Assembly (NCBI RefSeq): GCF_001625305.1
Contig: NW_017803987.1
Span: 1,941,803-2,005,802, forward strand
DNA: 64,000 bases
Direction: 5' to 3'
Source: Branchiostoma belcheri
Lineage: Eukaryota; Chordata; Leptocardii; Amphioxiformes; Branchiostomatidae
In this document: piece by piece, positions 53,437 to 64,000 of the stretch
How positions within the stretch are numbered: position 1 is the first letter of the stretch
Layout: every line of letters starts with the position of its first letter
Made by a program: the position numbers and the translations under genes
Notes under the pieces: generated by a model
Databases searched by the model: none
Seen by the model: only the letters and a program-made list of their open reading frames with translations
What the model was told of the DNA's origin: nothing

Positions 53437-56400
53437 TCATTGTTTCTTGGCTTCTCTGTTGGAGTGTTTCCACTGCTTGACCAGTCTGAGGACAGGGTTG
53501 ACCACTGAGCTGGGGTTCTTGTACAGCATGTGTCGGTCAGCTCCGTTGACCACGATGTGCTTACAGCCAGGGTGGACGTTAGAGATCAGGTGCTGCTGGG
53601 ACTTGGCCCACGCCTGCAAACAAATGATTGTCAGAAATGTGAACAGGATGTGGCATCGGGTGGTGTAGTGGTATAGCGTTCGACTATGGCATTCGGCGTT
53701 CAAGGTGGCGTTGGATGGTGTAGTGGTTAGAGCATTTGACTATGAAGCGGGGAGACCTGGGTTCGATTCCGAGTCGCACCCGGGACATGTCTGGACATGC
53801 GCCCTGACGTTGTGCCCTTGGCAAAGGCACTTAACACGACTTTCCTCACTCCACCCAGGTGTGAATGGGTACCCAACTTCGGTTGGGGAAAGTCATATTG
53901 AGGTCACCTTGTGGCACCGAATGGCAGCCGCACAGACCCTTGCGACAGTTCCACAAAAGTGTGTGAAAAAAAGAAAAACAATAAAATCTTTGTTGTAGTA
54001 CTTGTTTAAGATTTTGAAGTTAGCTCTCATTTTAGATTCAAGCTCAGAAGAGGGGCAGTAAGACCTGCAGTTAGGTTTTGTTTCATATGGTGCACCCAAA
54101 AAATTTGTTGTGCACCTAATTTTTTAGGTTGGGTGCAACAGTTCACCTATTCCCAAAAAGGAATTGAACAATACTGTGAAACTTACCCTGTTGAGCTCTG
54201 GTGGCAGCTGCTCATCGTAATAGTTCCCGTTGATGACAGTTACTGAGATGTTTTTCGGAAATGACTTCATTGTCCATAAAGTGCTGTAAAAGTGCAAAAT
54301 ACTTTTAAGATAAAATTTATCAAGAAGAATCCTACTTCTGGTTTCTACCAGTTTTAGGGTTCCCAGAGGATGTCATCCATATAATCAAATCAACAGGACC
54401 TAATCATATAAGATATGATATACAATTGAATTACAGTACACTTGTTCCTTACTTTATTTGTGAGAAGCTGTTGTTGATGAAGTAATGTTCGTCCACTGCA
54501 ACACTGAGGTGCCGGGGTTGACATAGCAGGTATTTCTGTCAAGAAAAAAACAAGAAATCACAGATTTTAGACTTCCAGGAAGTAACACACCAGGCACGCG
54601 GTGCAGCGGCAGCTGGCTACATTACACTGAACGATTTGTTACACCTAACTCTTGAACATCTAACTCAAAACATTGTTTAAAGCTATCTATTGATAATGCC
54701 CCTACTGTACTTAGTGACAGAGAGTTTCACTCTAGATCTGCGATAGTTCTTGAAAAGAATGAGTTATTGAACACCTCAATCCTTAGGTACTTAGTGGTTG
54801 GTACGTCCACCACTTTATTAGTCATTTTGTACAATGAATGATGTAATATAATTGTGTATTACACCAGTCCCTGAAGTCTAGTACTAGTACTCCATTGGAG
54901 GATGCAGGGTCACCCAATGGCCTGTGACCTTCCTATCAATCAACTGTCACAATCACCTCCCACCCACCCAACCATGCAACCAAAGTCAGAACATTAGCAG
55001 ACAAATACACTTAGTCAAACCAGTATTATACTACTTTTATTCCTGTATAATATGTCTTAAAAGTGTTATTGTACACTCAGTCTAATTTTTAAAGAAAAGA
55101 GGTTGCAGATACATGTACCTGTCTGATTTTGACACTGCTAGATGTAAACTCCCCTGTGATTGGTTGGTCTACCATGCCGAAGATGAGAGCAAACCTCGTG
55201 AAGCCAATCGAAGCTGAGAACTGAAGAGCTTGGAGAGACATCAACAATTGGTTGTACCTATAAGGGGGAAATAAAAAAAAAACATGTTTTGATTGATACT
55301 AATCAAGCAAGTTTAAACCTCCTTATACAGGTTGCTACTTTTAAAAAAAACGGTCACTTGATTAAGACTGCAGAACGTACTGCACCTGCGCAAAACCGGT
55401 GGTGTATTATTATGCATAGCACTATAATGGCAGAACGTTTTATATAAGGTGGTATTCGCGTATATAAGATTAACATCCCGCCTGTAGTTTGCAAATGTTA
55501 TGTCGAAAATGATATTGTCTGCAACAGGCCGGTGAAATTCTGATGCAACGTTGACCAAACAAAAGGCAAACATCCAATGAAAACCGTCAAAATTCGGGGT
55601 TTCGCGCAGGCGCAGTACGTTCTGCCAATCACCATGTAGAAAGCTGGACAAAGGATGTCTCCCTAAACATGCTTCTCCCAGTGCACTACTTACCAGTACT
55701 GTACCCACACCCCACCATCCACACTGAAGATATTTTCCACAAGTGGCTCAATCTGTACAAGTCCCAGGATATCTCTGTGGGAAGAATGTAGGATTTTCAG
55801 TTATGGAAATATTAATTTCTAATGTGTTTGGAACAGAAGATGAAGTCAGAGGAAGAAACTGAGCAAAAACAAAATAGTAAACTAAAATAGTTAGTTTTCT
55901 CTAGAGAGAAAGAAACGTTACTCACACTTCGTACATCTGTGCGTAAAATCTGGCAACCAGAGCGCCAATCTCTGCACCAACCAGAATCAGCGGTTTTCTG
56001 ATCTCTTTCTTCTGCTGGAGGACTTGGTGCAGGTTGTCCGCCATCCTGTCTCAACCAATCACAACAGGTTTTACAACACTCTTAGGTTGGTACGTGTAAT
56101 CTTATTGGTCAAAAGCAATACTGTTGAGGGTCTCCACCATCCTGTTTTCACCAATCGTAACAGGTTTTACAACACTCTTAGGTTGTTTCGTGTAATCTTA
56201 TTGGTCAATAACAATACTGAGAAAAACACTATGAATATTGTCTTTTAAATGACTTAACTTACGTTTCAATAGTGTATGGCTGCCACCTACTTTCCACACC
56301 CTGAAAAAAAAGGCACTTTAAAAAAGTTTGAAACACTGAATGAAAAATATTGGTAATGTCCTTGGTGCTGAAATATTATTACATGGTTTATATCGCTATT

Positions 56401-59092
56401 TTGTCAACCATCAAACTACATGCAATTTACTTGGATCATCCCAGTTTTTAACACACAAAAGCATGCTCAGTTTGTGGCACCACCAAAAACTACCAGAAGG
56501 TAAACAAACATGGCTGACAGCTGTGTTTCCAGCTAAACACACTTAGTAAGGCATCATATTCTAGCACCTCCACTTGGCACTTATTTGCAATGTAGTAGGG
56601 TTGATTAAACTTAATTTGTAAAGAATTTAAAGAACAGAAAATTCACTTTTTGTATCATCCTTGTAACAAAAAGCTGATCTCACATACCGGTGGTGGGACA
56701 TCACTGTATCCTAGGCCTGCCCGGTCATACACACATACCTGCAAAAAAACATTATTTACTAGAGAAGTAACATTTGCAAAGCAAATGCATAATGTTTACC
56801 TTCGGACATGGTCTGCCATGTTAATTTTTACTCAAACACATTCACATACATGTACTACTAGTATATTGTGACAGGAGCAGAGCAGACCATGAAACTGCAA
56901 CATTACGTAACCCAACACCAGTCACCATGGTGACAGACATCAGCAAATCAGGCCATTGGCCAGGTCATAGGTTAGTGTTTGGAACAGAAGAAGAAGAACG
57001 TAGTAAAAACAATATGTTTTCCTTTGGTAAAAATAATAACAAAATGTCATATGAAATATCACCACATACTGAGACAAGATTTGAACAAACAGGCCAAAGA
57101 AAAACATATCCACCTACCCTGGTACTTCTAGCCAGCTCTAGTTGTATGAATTCCCATACATCTGATGTCATTCCAGTCCCTGCATCTAAAAGCACTAGAA
57201 AACAAGAAATCAGAAATTTCACACATCTAATATGCAGTCTTTAAAATAAAGTTATGATTTTTTTGTAATATTTACTATTTTAATTTTTTTTAATTTCTCA
57301 CAGATTCTGTGTATTTTCATTTTGTACCCCAATTTCAATTTTGACCTCAAATTTGACCGTCTTGTCAGTCTGTGGTTTCAAAATTTCCCCCTTCGCACAC
57401 AAAGACTTTTACGACTTTACACCCTACATTTGACACAGATTCTCTACGTTTCTGTTACCTAAGAAGGTGTAGAAAGGTACAGGTTAAATTAGACAGTGAC
57501 TGTATATTCTTTTTATCAACAGTGCTTTGATATCAATAATCAAAATAGTCAAAAGATCACTTTATGATGGGTTTCCCACCAAAATGATCCACGTCCCAAT
57601 CAGAGAAGAAAGGCCAGCTATAGGCTGAGGAAGATTGAGTTGAAAAGGTACCACTCCTGAGGAGTTGCCAATAATGTTACTTGATCCCAGGTTTACCTGT
57701 GGGGGCACCTTTTCCTTTACAGTTGATAAATATCTTCTGTCCCTCTCCAACATCAACAAAGTCACCTGCAGAAATACAACAAAGAAAATGTTATAGTTTA
57801 CTATATAGTTACTTGCCCCAATATAACCCCTTATACATATAGTGCCGATTCATAAATTACGCTAACGGCCAGCATGTGCTGGCTTGTCGTAAAGATAGCT
57901 ATGTACAACGGTAGTACCACAAATTCATAATGCCAGCTTTTTTAATCATAAATGACAATAATGGTTTAGTAGCATTTTTTTGGGTTGGAATTTCTTTTCA
58001 ATTTAATTCACCCGCCTGCATTAGTTTGGGGGTCTTCAGAGGATGTCATCCATAAAATTAAGACAGTGTGGCCTTAGACAAGTTTCAAATGACCCCTGAC
58101 CTTCTGGTTGCATGATCTCCTGTTCGCGGATGAGTGCGGAGTAGTTGAGGAACGGAGGCAGGAACAGAGCGAACAGGATGTACTTGCCCGTGTTCATACA
58201 CCGCGACAGCAAGCTACGCGGCTTGGACCGTCTCCGAGGGTCAAAGGTCTGCAATATGGCGGCAAAAACATTTACTGTACAACATGGAAGATAACTCTTC
58301 TTGACAATTTGAGGCAGCCGCCTTCAACTTCTTAAAGATTTCTTGGGTGATGGTATAAATTATCACTCATCACTGCATGGTAATAACGAGATAGGGCTTC
58401 CAAAATCTAATCCTTTTAAGGACTCATCAAAGCCTTAATTATCTATCTACCATATCAAGACAGTCCATAATAATTTAATATAATAAGCATTTTCGATTGG
58501 TAAATGTTTACAAACTCACACACACACACACGCCACACACACACACATACATTAACACACTCACACATACACACATGTACACACGCCACACACACACATA
58601 CTCACATACATTAACACACACCAAGGACATCATACGTATGATACGTGTACACCTTGCACACACACACACATACACACACACACACACACACACATGCATA
58701 CACACACGTACACACACACATGTACACCCACACACACACACACACCACACACACACATGTACACACACACACATACACACACACACACACACACATACAA
58801 ACACACACACACATAACACAGACACACACACACACACATACACACACAAACACTTCTTAGATTTATTGAGGTTCTATAACCGTTTTATACTAGGCTATGT
58901 CATATTTCATAATATTCGTATATTATATATAACGTTATATATTCGAGTCGTTACATAAAAACAAACTAATATGGAAGAATATTGTTACATATTTACCTCC
59001 ACCGGGCCTTTCGGAGCATCATTTTCCTTTTCAGCATTTGGTTTCGGTGCTTGAGAATTCTGTCCTCTCCTTTTCCTTGCGCTAGACATCAT
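53437..59092 (-). CDS. Membrane-anchored alpha/beta-hydrolase-like protein with altered nucleophile elbow (12 exons)
   Basis: Exons: 59092-58997, 58248-58101, 57765-57697, 57194-57118, 56738-56688, 56300-56263, 56045-55926, 55774-55694, 55257-55119, 54535-54453, 54283-54187, 53613-53437; 391 residues. A Lys/Arg-rich N-terminus (residues 1-48) precedes one membrane helix (about 53-71, [15 protein letters not shown]). The hydrolase fold follows: strand [12 protein letters not shown], oxyanion region VLLDAGTGM (105-113), [12 protein letters not shown], then [20 protein letters not shown] (179-198), where family members have G-H-S-x-G. Here that pentad is G183-A-E-I-G187, so Ser is replaced by Glu185. 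A C-terminal ADRHMLY supplies His361 at the catalytic-His position. The topology suggests a type II membrane protein; substrate unknown, possibly non-catalytic. Start chosen as the first of two adjacent ATGs; further in-frame ATGs lie upstream to 59245. Confidence 0.85.
53648..53985 (+). mobile_element. tRNA-derived SINE preceded by a partial head copy, hydrolase intron 11
   Basis: GGTGGTGTAGTGGTATAGCG (partial head) is followed by a full copy with GTGTAGTGGTTAGAGCATTT, GACCTGGGTTCGATTCCG and GACGTTGTGCCCTTGGCAAA, ending in an A-rich tail. The start is 35 bp upstream, on the plus strand, of the exon 12 acceptor boundary. Confidence 0.85.
54005..54165. repeat. Dispersed repeat with GGTGCACCCA motif
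   Basis: Second copy of the sequence at 39950-40115 (GATTCAAGCTCAGAAGAGG, CATATGGTGCACCCAAAAAA). Confidence 0.7.
54588..54790 (-). mobile_element. LINE (CR1-like) 3' end, hydrolase intron 9
   Basis: The minus strand carries ATTGAGGTGTTCAATAACTC...TTCTTTTCAAGAACTATC (the degenerate [13 protein letters not shown] tail) and a 3'UTR with CAGCTGCCGCTGCACCGCG, as in 29685-29905. Confidence 0.75.
56035..56222 (-). repeat. Two-copy tandem repeat including the hydrolase exon 7 acceptor
   Basis: CCATCCTGTCTCAACCAATC at 56041 and CCATCCTGTTTTCACCAATC at 56137 start 96-bp units, both continuing AACAGGTTTTACAACACTCT. On the minus strand both carry ACAG followed by GATGG, so the real acceptor has an upstream duplicate. 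Confidence 0.85.
56768..57035. repeat. Family D repeat (full copy), hydrolase intron 4
   Basis: From AACATTTGCAAAGCAAATGC to ATGTTTTCCTTTGGTAAAA, with CATTACGTAACCCAACACCA inside. Confidence 0.85.
58032..58078. mobile_element. MITE family B right-end fragment
   Basis: GAGGATGTCATCCATAAAAT followed by CAGTGTGGCCTTAG, about 25 bp from the exon 2 donor of the hydrolase gene. A longer degenerate interior may extend left to about 57970. Confidence 0.65.
58515..58853. repeat. (CA)n-rich microsatellite, about 340 bp
   Basis: Interrupted CA repeat with ACATAC and ACATGTACAC variants, in intron 1 of the hydrolase gene. Thr/His-rich and Cys/Val-rich frames here are artefacts. Confidence 0.97.
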
Positions 59093-59404
59093 AAAAACAC
59101 AGAAATGTTGTTTTCCGGCGGTATGTATTACTGTTTTGCAAGGACATTTGGTTACACGACCGCCATGTGTTAGAAGATGACCTTTGACCAACCGGAATAG
59201 TCCACTCGTGAAGATAGGGAGGAACTTGAAGAAGATCTTATGCATCTATATATCTTGCTTACTAATTTGTACGTTTCCTACAATCCCTAATAGAGAACAC
59301 AGGGAGAGAAATATGCTGAAACGAAAATATTTCAAGGTTTAGAAAGAAAAAAAATAGTAATAGTGTGTCAACGTTTCGTTGTCAACTTTTCCATAATGCA
59401 TGAA

Positions 59405-59641
59405 TGAACTAGAGCAAGAAGTAACATTTGCAAAGCAAATGAATAATGTTTACCTTCGGACATGGTCTTCTCTGTTAACTGTTAAAATTTGCAACATTAT
59501 GTAACCTAACACCAGTTACCATGGTGACAGACGTCAACAAATCATTTCATTGGTCAGGTCATAGGTCACCGTTTGGAGGAGAAGAAGAAGAAGAGGAAGA
59601 AACTGAGCAAAAACAATATGTTTTCCTTCGGTAAACATAAT
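59405..59641. repeat. Family D repeat
   Basis: From AAGTAACATTTGCAAAGCAA to CCTTCGGTAAACATAATG. It lies upstream of the hydrolase gene and lacks part of the central block. Confidence 0.8.
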
Positions 59642-61100
59642 GAATGAATGAACTTTATTGCTCGACAATCGTACATGGTACAATGTGTGGCAGTAAGACA
59701 ACAATACTACAAAACTGAAGTATCTTTGAACAATCCTTACTACAAACCACAATATATTAGTTACAATATGGCTACGTATTGAATCGTTGATTTGGTCTAG
59801 CTCATGGAATCGAGTTGACATCATGGCAACTATTTATGGAATGTATCGTTTTCTGTATCAGATAGGGTGAACTTTTTCTTAGTAGTAATATAGTCTGTAA
59901 CAATGTATCTCAAGTGATAACAAAGTGAAATTCACCTTCAATGCATGCGAACGAAAATCACCAAGTACTAAAAAGGACGTTTCCAAGATGAATTAAATCA
60001 CAGATAAATGTACATGTATATTCGTAGACTTCACAAAAGTAATTTTGTACAAAAGTAATAAGATGCATTTTCCCTCCATCCGTCAAGTTTCAGCGGACCA
60101 ATGAGGTATGGCATGACAAATTCGAATTACTTTCAAAAGTTGAACCGTGAAATTAATCCCATGGCAGCCCAGAATCTTACCTCGGAGACTGGCCTTAATG
60201 AAGGAAACATAATTAGCTACTTAATTATAATCACTCTTTGATTGAGCCACAAAATTAAAGTTTAAACCTTTGGGAATGAGCTGGAAAATGTTGGTATTTC
60301 CAATCATTGTTTTTGTGTTCTTCTCTCAAAGGTCTGAATTAAATACAGTCCAACCGTTTATTCATTGACTTCAAATTTTCCTAGATGCAGATTCTACCAA
60401 AACTACCCAATGACAAATCCTAGAATAATAGACCCATATATGAGTGTGTTATCAATCAGAATTGATATATTAGAGTTGATATCATCGCTAATTCTTATTG
60501 CGTGTATGCTCCTTTCATATTATGTTAACCCAAAACTACATTATAGAATGCAAACGTTTTGATTGGGTGTTTTTTTTTTTTTGTTGTTTTTTGGTTTAAA
60601 ATTTGTTGTTGCAAAATTAGCGTCGAACCATTTGACAATTTCGACTAGAGTTCTGTTTAGTTCTGTTTCTGATAACGTAGTTTTTTTTAACCAACCATGT
60701 TACAAATGTATTTTCAATTCAATTAATCCCTTGCGCTATTAATATTCATGATTTGCCGTTTTCCTACTAGCTAATTCTGTACAAAAAGTGGTTGCCAATT
60801 ATGGGATATGAAGCCGGCCCTTTCTTGGTAAATGTGGTGTGATAAAGCCTTGTCAGTTCGCTGCGCTCAGTCGGTGGCCTAATTCTGTGGTTCTAGCAAC
60901 TGACAAGGTTTTATCATACCATATTCACCTCAGGGCGGGTCATTAACCCTTATAATTACATCACAAAATCCTCTTCATGGTTCACTTCCATGAAGCTCTG
61001 TGAACTTCAATGCCAGGAAGTCCCAAAAAACTTTCTGGAATTAGAAGTTTGAAAAGTTTCCTCCACCATTATCTATTCCAAAAGAGCTCAACAAAGAACG
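59642..61100. other. Intergenic region
   Basis: No gene recognised. It contains the foldback element at 60827-60935. Short frames (65-96 codons) have no splice context or similarity that I recognise. Confidence 0.5.
60827..60935. mobile_element. Small foldback MITE
   Basis: GGTGTGATAAAGCCTTGTCA faces TGACAAGGTTTTATCATACC; arms of about 32 bp with a 40-bp centre that includes CGCTGCGCTCAGTCGGTGGC. The right half recurs at 25645-25735. Confidence 0.8.
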
Positions 61101-63080
61101 ACATCACATGGTAACATTTTATCATTTTATTTTTTATTCCATGTACACATTCCATATGTAACATTAACACGATTCTTTCACACTCAATATTGATTGTCGA
61201 ATATAGCCAACAAAACTTTTAAAGCCCTCTCGATATGAGAACCAATATCATATAAGACACAAGCAAGCACATGTTCTAACAGTAATACATTAAGAATTAA
61301 TGAATTCTAGTAGCTGCGTTTTTTTTTCAAAGTAACCGTTAAAAATGAACAAACGTAATATGCAATAACTCATACGTTCAGTTACGGCCAAACAAGTCAA
61401 AGAAATATAGAATAACACAGAATTTGATAAAATGATAACTAAAACATCCAATGACTTTTGGTACACAACATTCTGTACAGACAATCCCATATCTCACAAT
61501 ACATATACATGTTTTACACTTTACATGATTGTCATTCAGCAAAATGATCATCAAACCTTGACTTATATTAAAATTCAACACCATATTCACAGTTGTAAGC
61601 CTCTATACGATGGTGGTAACATTTGTTTATCTATAAAACATTTTGTAACACGTTTAGATTCTTCATCACTTTCCTGGACCAACAATCCATACAAAATGAG
61701 AACTGTCACAACCAATGACGGACCTTCATCTTTCTTTCTGGCCAATCAGATCAAGTGTTACTCTCCTAAACATCGATATCTTGTTTGTGTCTTAAAAGAG
61801 AAATACTCAAATAACACGATATCATACAAATGTTCATTACACAAATAATGGCATTTTTCTATCTATATTGTCATGTAAATAAAAATCCCAAACAAAAACG
61901 CTTAATATTTTACAGACAGAAATCTGTATCCGATATTTTTGTATGAATAGTGCTACAAAAACAATTATATTACACCTAACCATAACGACGTGGTTACGTT
62001 CAAGTACAAATTAAATATCGATCTAAGCGGTTCCATATATGGTAATAGATAGGCGGGGTTACAGTTTTACCAATCAGAACACAGATACTGTCAATGAATG
62101 ACGCTGATTGGTCAAAACATCGATTACACAATTTTCTCAATATTTGAATGACAGTTACGATAGCGACACAAATCGTTCTACTATGGTGCTCCTACCGACG
62201 TCACTGTGTTCTTTATTCGATTTAATCACTTTCTAGCTAGAACATATGAAGTTCTACAACTTTGCTAGAAAATCCACGAATGAACAACTTGTACGTAATA
62301 TAATTCAAATCACCCTACCATAATGATAATGTCCAGAATATTCTATGAAGAAATACAAACATTTTTAGGGTGTGGGTAAAATGACTTTTTTATTTTTAAA
62401 AGATTACTTTCGGTGTTAGATGTACTGAGATTACTTTTTATGGACGTGAAAATCATACAAAATTCCCTGAGATGATTTTGGCATTTTGATATAAAATGGC
62501 ACAAAATGGTACAAAGTCCAGGCTTTAAACAATCAAGGAGAAATAAATGAACTCTGAGACTAACACTTCATATGCTTTCACGTCCAAATCTCACTTTTTA
62601 CATCTTAGAAAATTATTTTCTGTAAAATGTTTCGTTTATTATTTTCAAGGAAAACTTAATCATAACGCAATATTTCATTAGAAAAACTTTTGAGTCACTT
62701 TAAAATGCAGCCCTGCCAAATAACGAATTCGTACCAAACAAATTTGAAACAAACAAATTTGAGAAAAAACGACATTACAAGTACCTACCTAAAAAGATCA
62801 GTCTAGCTATACACAAATACTCCATAGTCCATACCTATACATAGTAAGCTAAAAAGTCTATGGGAAAATATATACGTTTACGAAGAATACATCTTAGCTG
62901 ACGTTATAATTCAAAATCAACAAGGTTAATAAAAATTAGATATGCAGAACATTTGGATTCATCTAAACCCTTTTTAATCTTTTCAGCATATTCAGTACGA
63001 GCAATTTAGTATGTATTCTCCATTGCTCGCGTGTCTCGTCTTTTGAGTGCATTGTTAGCAAAAAAAAGTTCGGATTTAAT
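61101..63080 (-). other. A/T-rich region, probable long 3'UTR of the zinc-finger gene
   Basis: Almost 2 kb of A/T-rich sequence lies downstream of the zinc-finger stop codon, without the dense repeats seen elsewhere in the window. That relative freedom from transposons suggests constraint, as in long 3'UTRs of regulatory genes. A 138-codon plus-strand frame (61432-61848) has biased A/T composition and no similarity I know. Confidence 0.4.
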
Positions 63081-63277
63081 TTATACTTGTATGTCGGCCT
63101 CTTCTTTGAAACTGACCAGAGATGAGGCGCCGCCATTTGTAGCCATCTGATTGGTGGGGGACAAGTCGATGTCGTCATCATCCTCGATGGTGCAGTCCAA
63201 TCGGAGGCAATGGCGGTCACGTGACGAAGGGCTGGCGAAACCTTTGCCGCACTTTTCACAAGTGTATGGCTTCTCAC
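63081..63277 (-). CDS. Last exon of a zinc-finger protein gene (partial)
   Basis: A TTCTAG acceptor opens an exon encoding GEKPYTCEKCGKGFASPSSR and then DRHCLRLDC, an acidic IEDDDDIDLSP tract and a terminus FKEEADIQV. GEKPY is the standard inter-finger linker, so at least one more finger precedes it beyond the window. The final finger has Cys-x2-Cys then His-x5-Cys, a C2HC arrangement in place of His-x3-4-His. Role inferred: DNA-binding transcription factor in the nucleus. An EEADIQV-like tail does not identify the subfamily. Confidence 0.8.
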
Positions 63278-63597
63278 CTAGAATTATTGACACGAAGAAA
63301 AAAACTTATTAGACCTCATCCTTCAAAAGCATGCCAACATAAATCCTAGACTTACAGCTGTCGAATTTTTACACGACCTCCTGAATTCCTCAACATACTA
63401 CCCACTTTGTCCCACCCGGCGTGTGCTGCGTGCCGTTAGGGCTTGACCTCTCTGGTAATCAACTGTCAAAATCACCTTCCACCCCCATGCAACCGTTGCT
63501 ACTTAGACGAACAGACACGACCACAACTTAGCCTGGTATCCAGTCTATCGTGGTTGGGTTAGGCTGTCTTCCGGGCTCTAATAGTCACTTAGAAACA

Positions 63598-64000
63598 AAT
63601 AATATTCTTTATTCTCATCAATATGGATTTCGCAAAAAATATTCTACGTACATGCCCCTGTTATGCTTAACTGATAAAATAACCGAAGCGCTAGAAAACA
63701 ACGAATACACCGTAGGCATATTTCTTGATCTTTCAAAAGCATTTGATACCGTTGACCACAAAATATTACTTGACAAATTACATATGTACGGCTTACAAAA
63801 CACTGTTCATGATTGGCTTAAAGATTATCTTGCTAACAGAAAACAATATGTTACCAATGGCATTTACAAATCACAACATAACTCGATAACATGTGGCGTT
63901 CCGCAAGGATCCATCCTGGGACCCCTACTTTTTCTAATTTACATAAATGATTTAGCACAAGTATCTCAAAAATTATTTGCTCTTCTCTTTGCTGATGATA
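63598..64000 (+). mobile_element. LINE reverse transcriptase core, open to the window edge
   Basis: An uninterrupted frame (codons start at 63601) carries QYGFRKKYST, then GIFLDLSKAFDTVDHKILLD, CGVPQGSILGPLLFLIYIND and FADD at the very end. These are RT motifs from the fingers to the first part of the catalytic YADD/FADD box. The frame is intact through all visible motifs, so the copy is young or under recent selection. It is 5'-truncated near 63590 and lies upstream of the zinc-finger exon, probably in its preceding intron. Confidence 0.9.

Noticed and set aside
61432..61848. 138-codon plus-strand open frame
   Set aside because: A/T-driven composition, no similarity I recognise, no splice or start context; more likely chance in a 3'UTR of the opposite-strand gene.

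Overview
The window is eukaryotic nuclear DNA: compact exons with GT-AG introns, almost every intron loaded with short inverted-repeat transposons, tRNA-derived SINEs, LINE tails and minisatellites. Gene content (TTC39C, GEMIN7, UNC45, CZIB, a nose-resistant-to-fluoxetine type acyltransferase) together with this repeat landscape fits an invertebrate chordate, most likely a lancelet (Branchiostoma). That assignment is inference from gene and repeat character; no species-diagnostic sequence was tested.

Layout. 1-1.2 kb: three decayed LINE reverse transcriptase tails. 1.25-1.42 kb: last exon of a plus-strand gene entering from the left. 4.35-13.53 kb, minus: complete 14-exon TTC39C. 14.6-15.0 kb, plus: GEMIN7, divergent from TTC39C, with its 3' end amplified into a roughly 52-bp minisatellite. 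16.4-24.7 kb, plus: a 16-exon NRF-6-like multipass acyltransferase. 27.0-29.5 kb, plus: a 5-exon NAD(P)H-dependent FMN reductase. 31.5-49.0 kb, minus: complete 22-exon UNC45 myosin chaperone. 49.8-51.1 kb, plus: 2-exon CZIB, divergent from UNC45. 53.4-59.1 kb, minus: a 12-exon membrane-anchored alpha/beta-hydrolase-like gene. 63.08-63.28 kb, minus: last exon of a zinc-finger gene that continues past the right edge, with its probable long 3'UTR to the left. 63.6-64.0 kb, plus: an open LINE reverse transcriptase running off the window.

The genes are unrelated housekeeping or membrane genes and do not form a pathway. All exon chains were derived by hand from splice consensus, phase and remembered family similarity; the phases close exactly in every complete gene.

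The most notable pattern is that local tandem repeats have repeatedly copied exon-intron junctions: NRF-like exons 1 and 2, TTC39C exon 10, UNC45 exons 6 and 12, hydrolase exon 7, and the GEMIN7 coding end. This creates decoy splice sites, in one case three in-frame donors. A second theme is hammerhead-ribozyme-like motifs in Penelope-type retroelement tails, with stem II changing in a compensatory way between copies. A third is transposons lying within about 25 bp of stop codons or splice donors.
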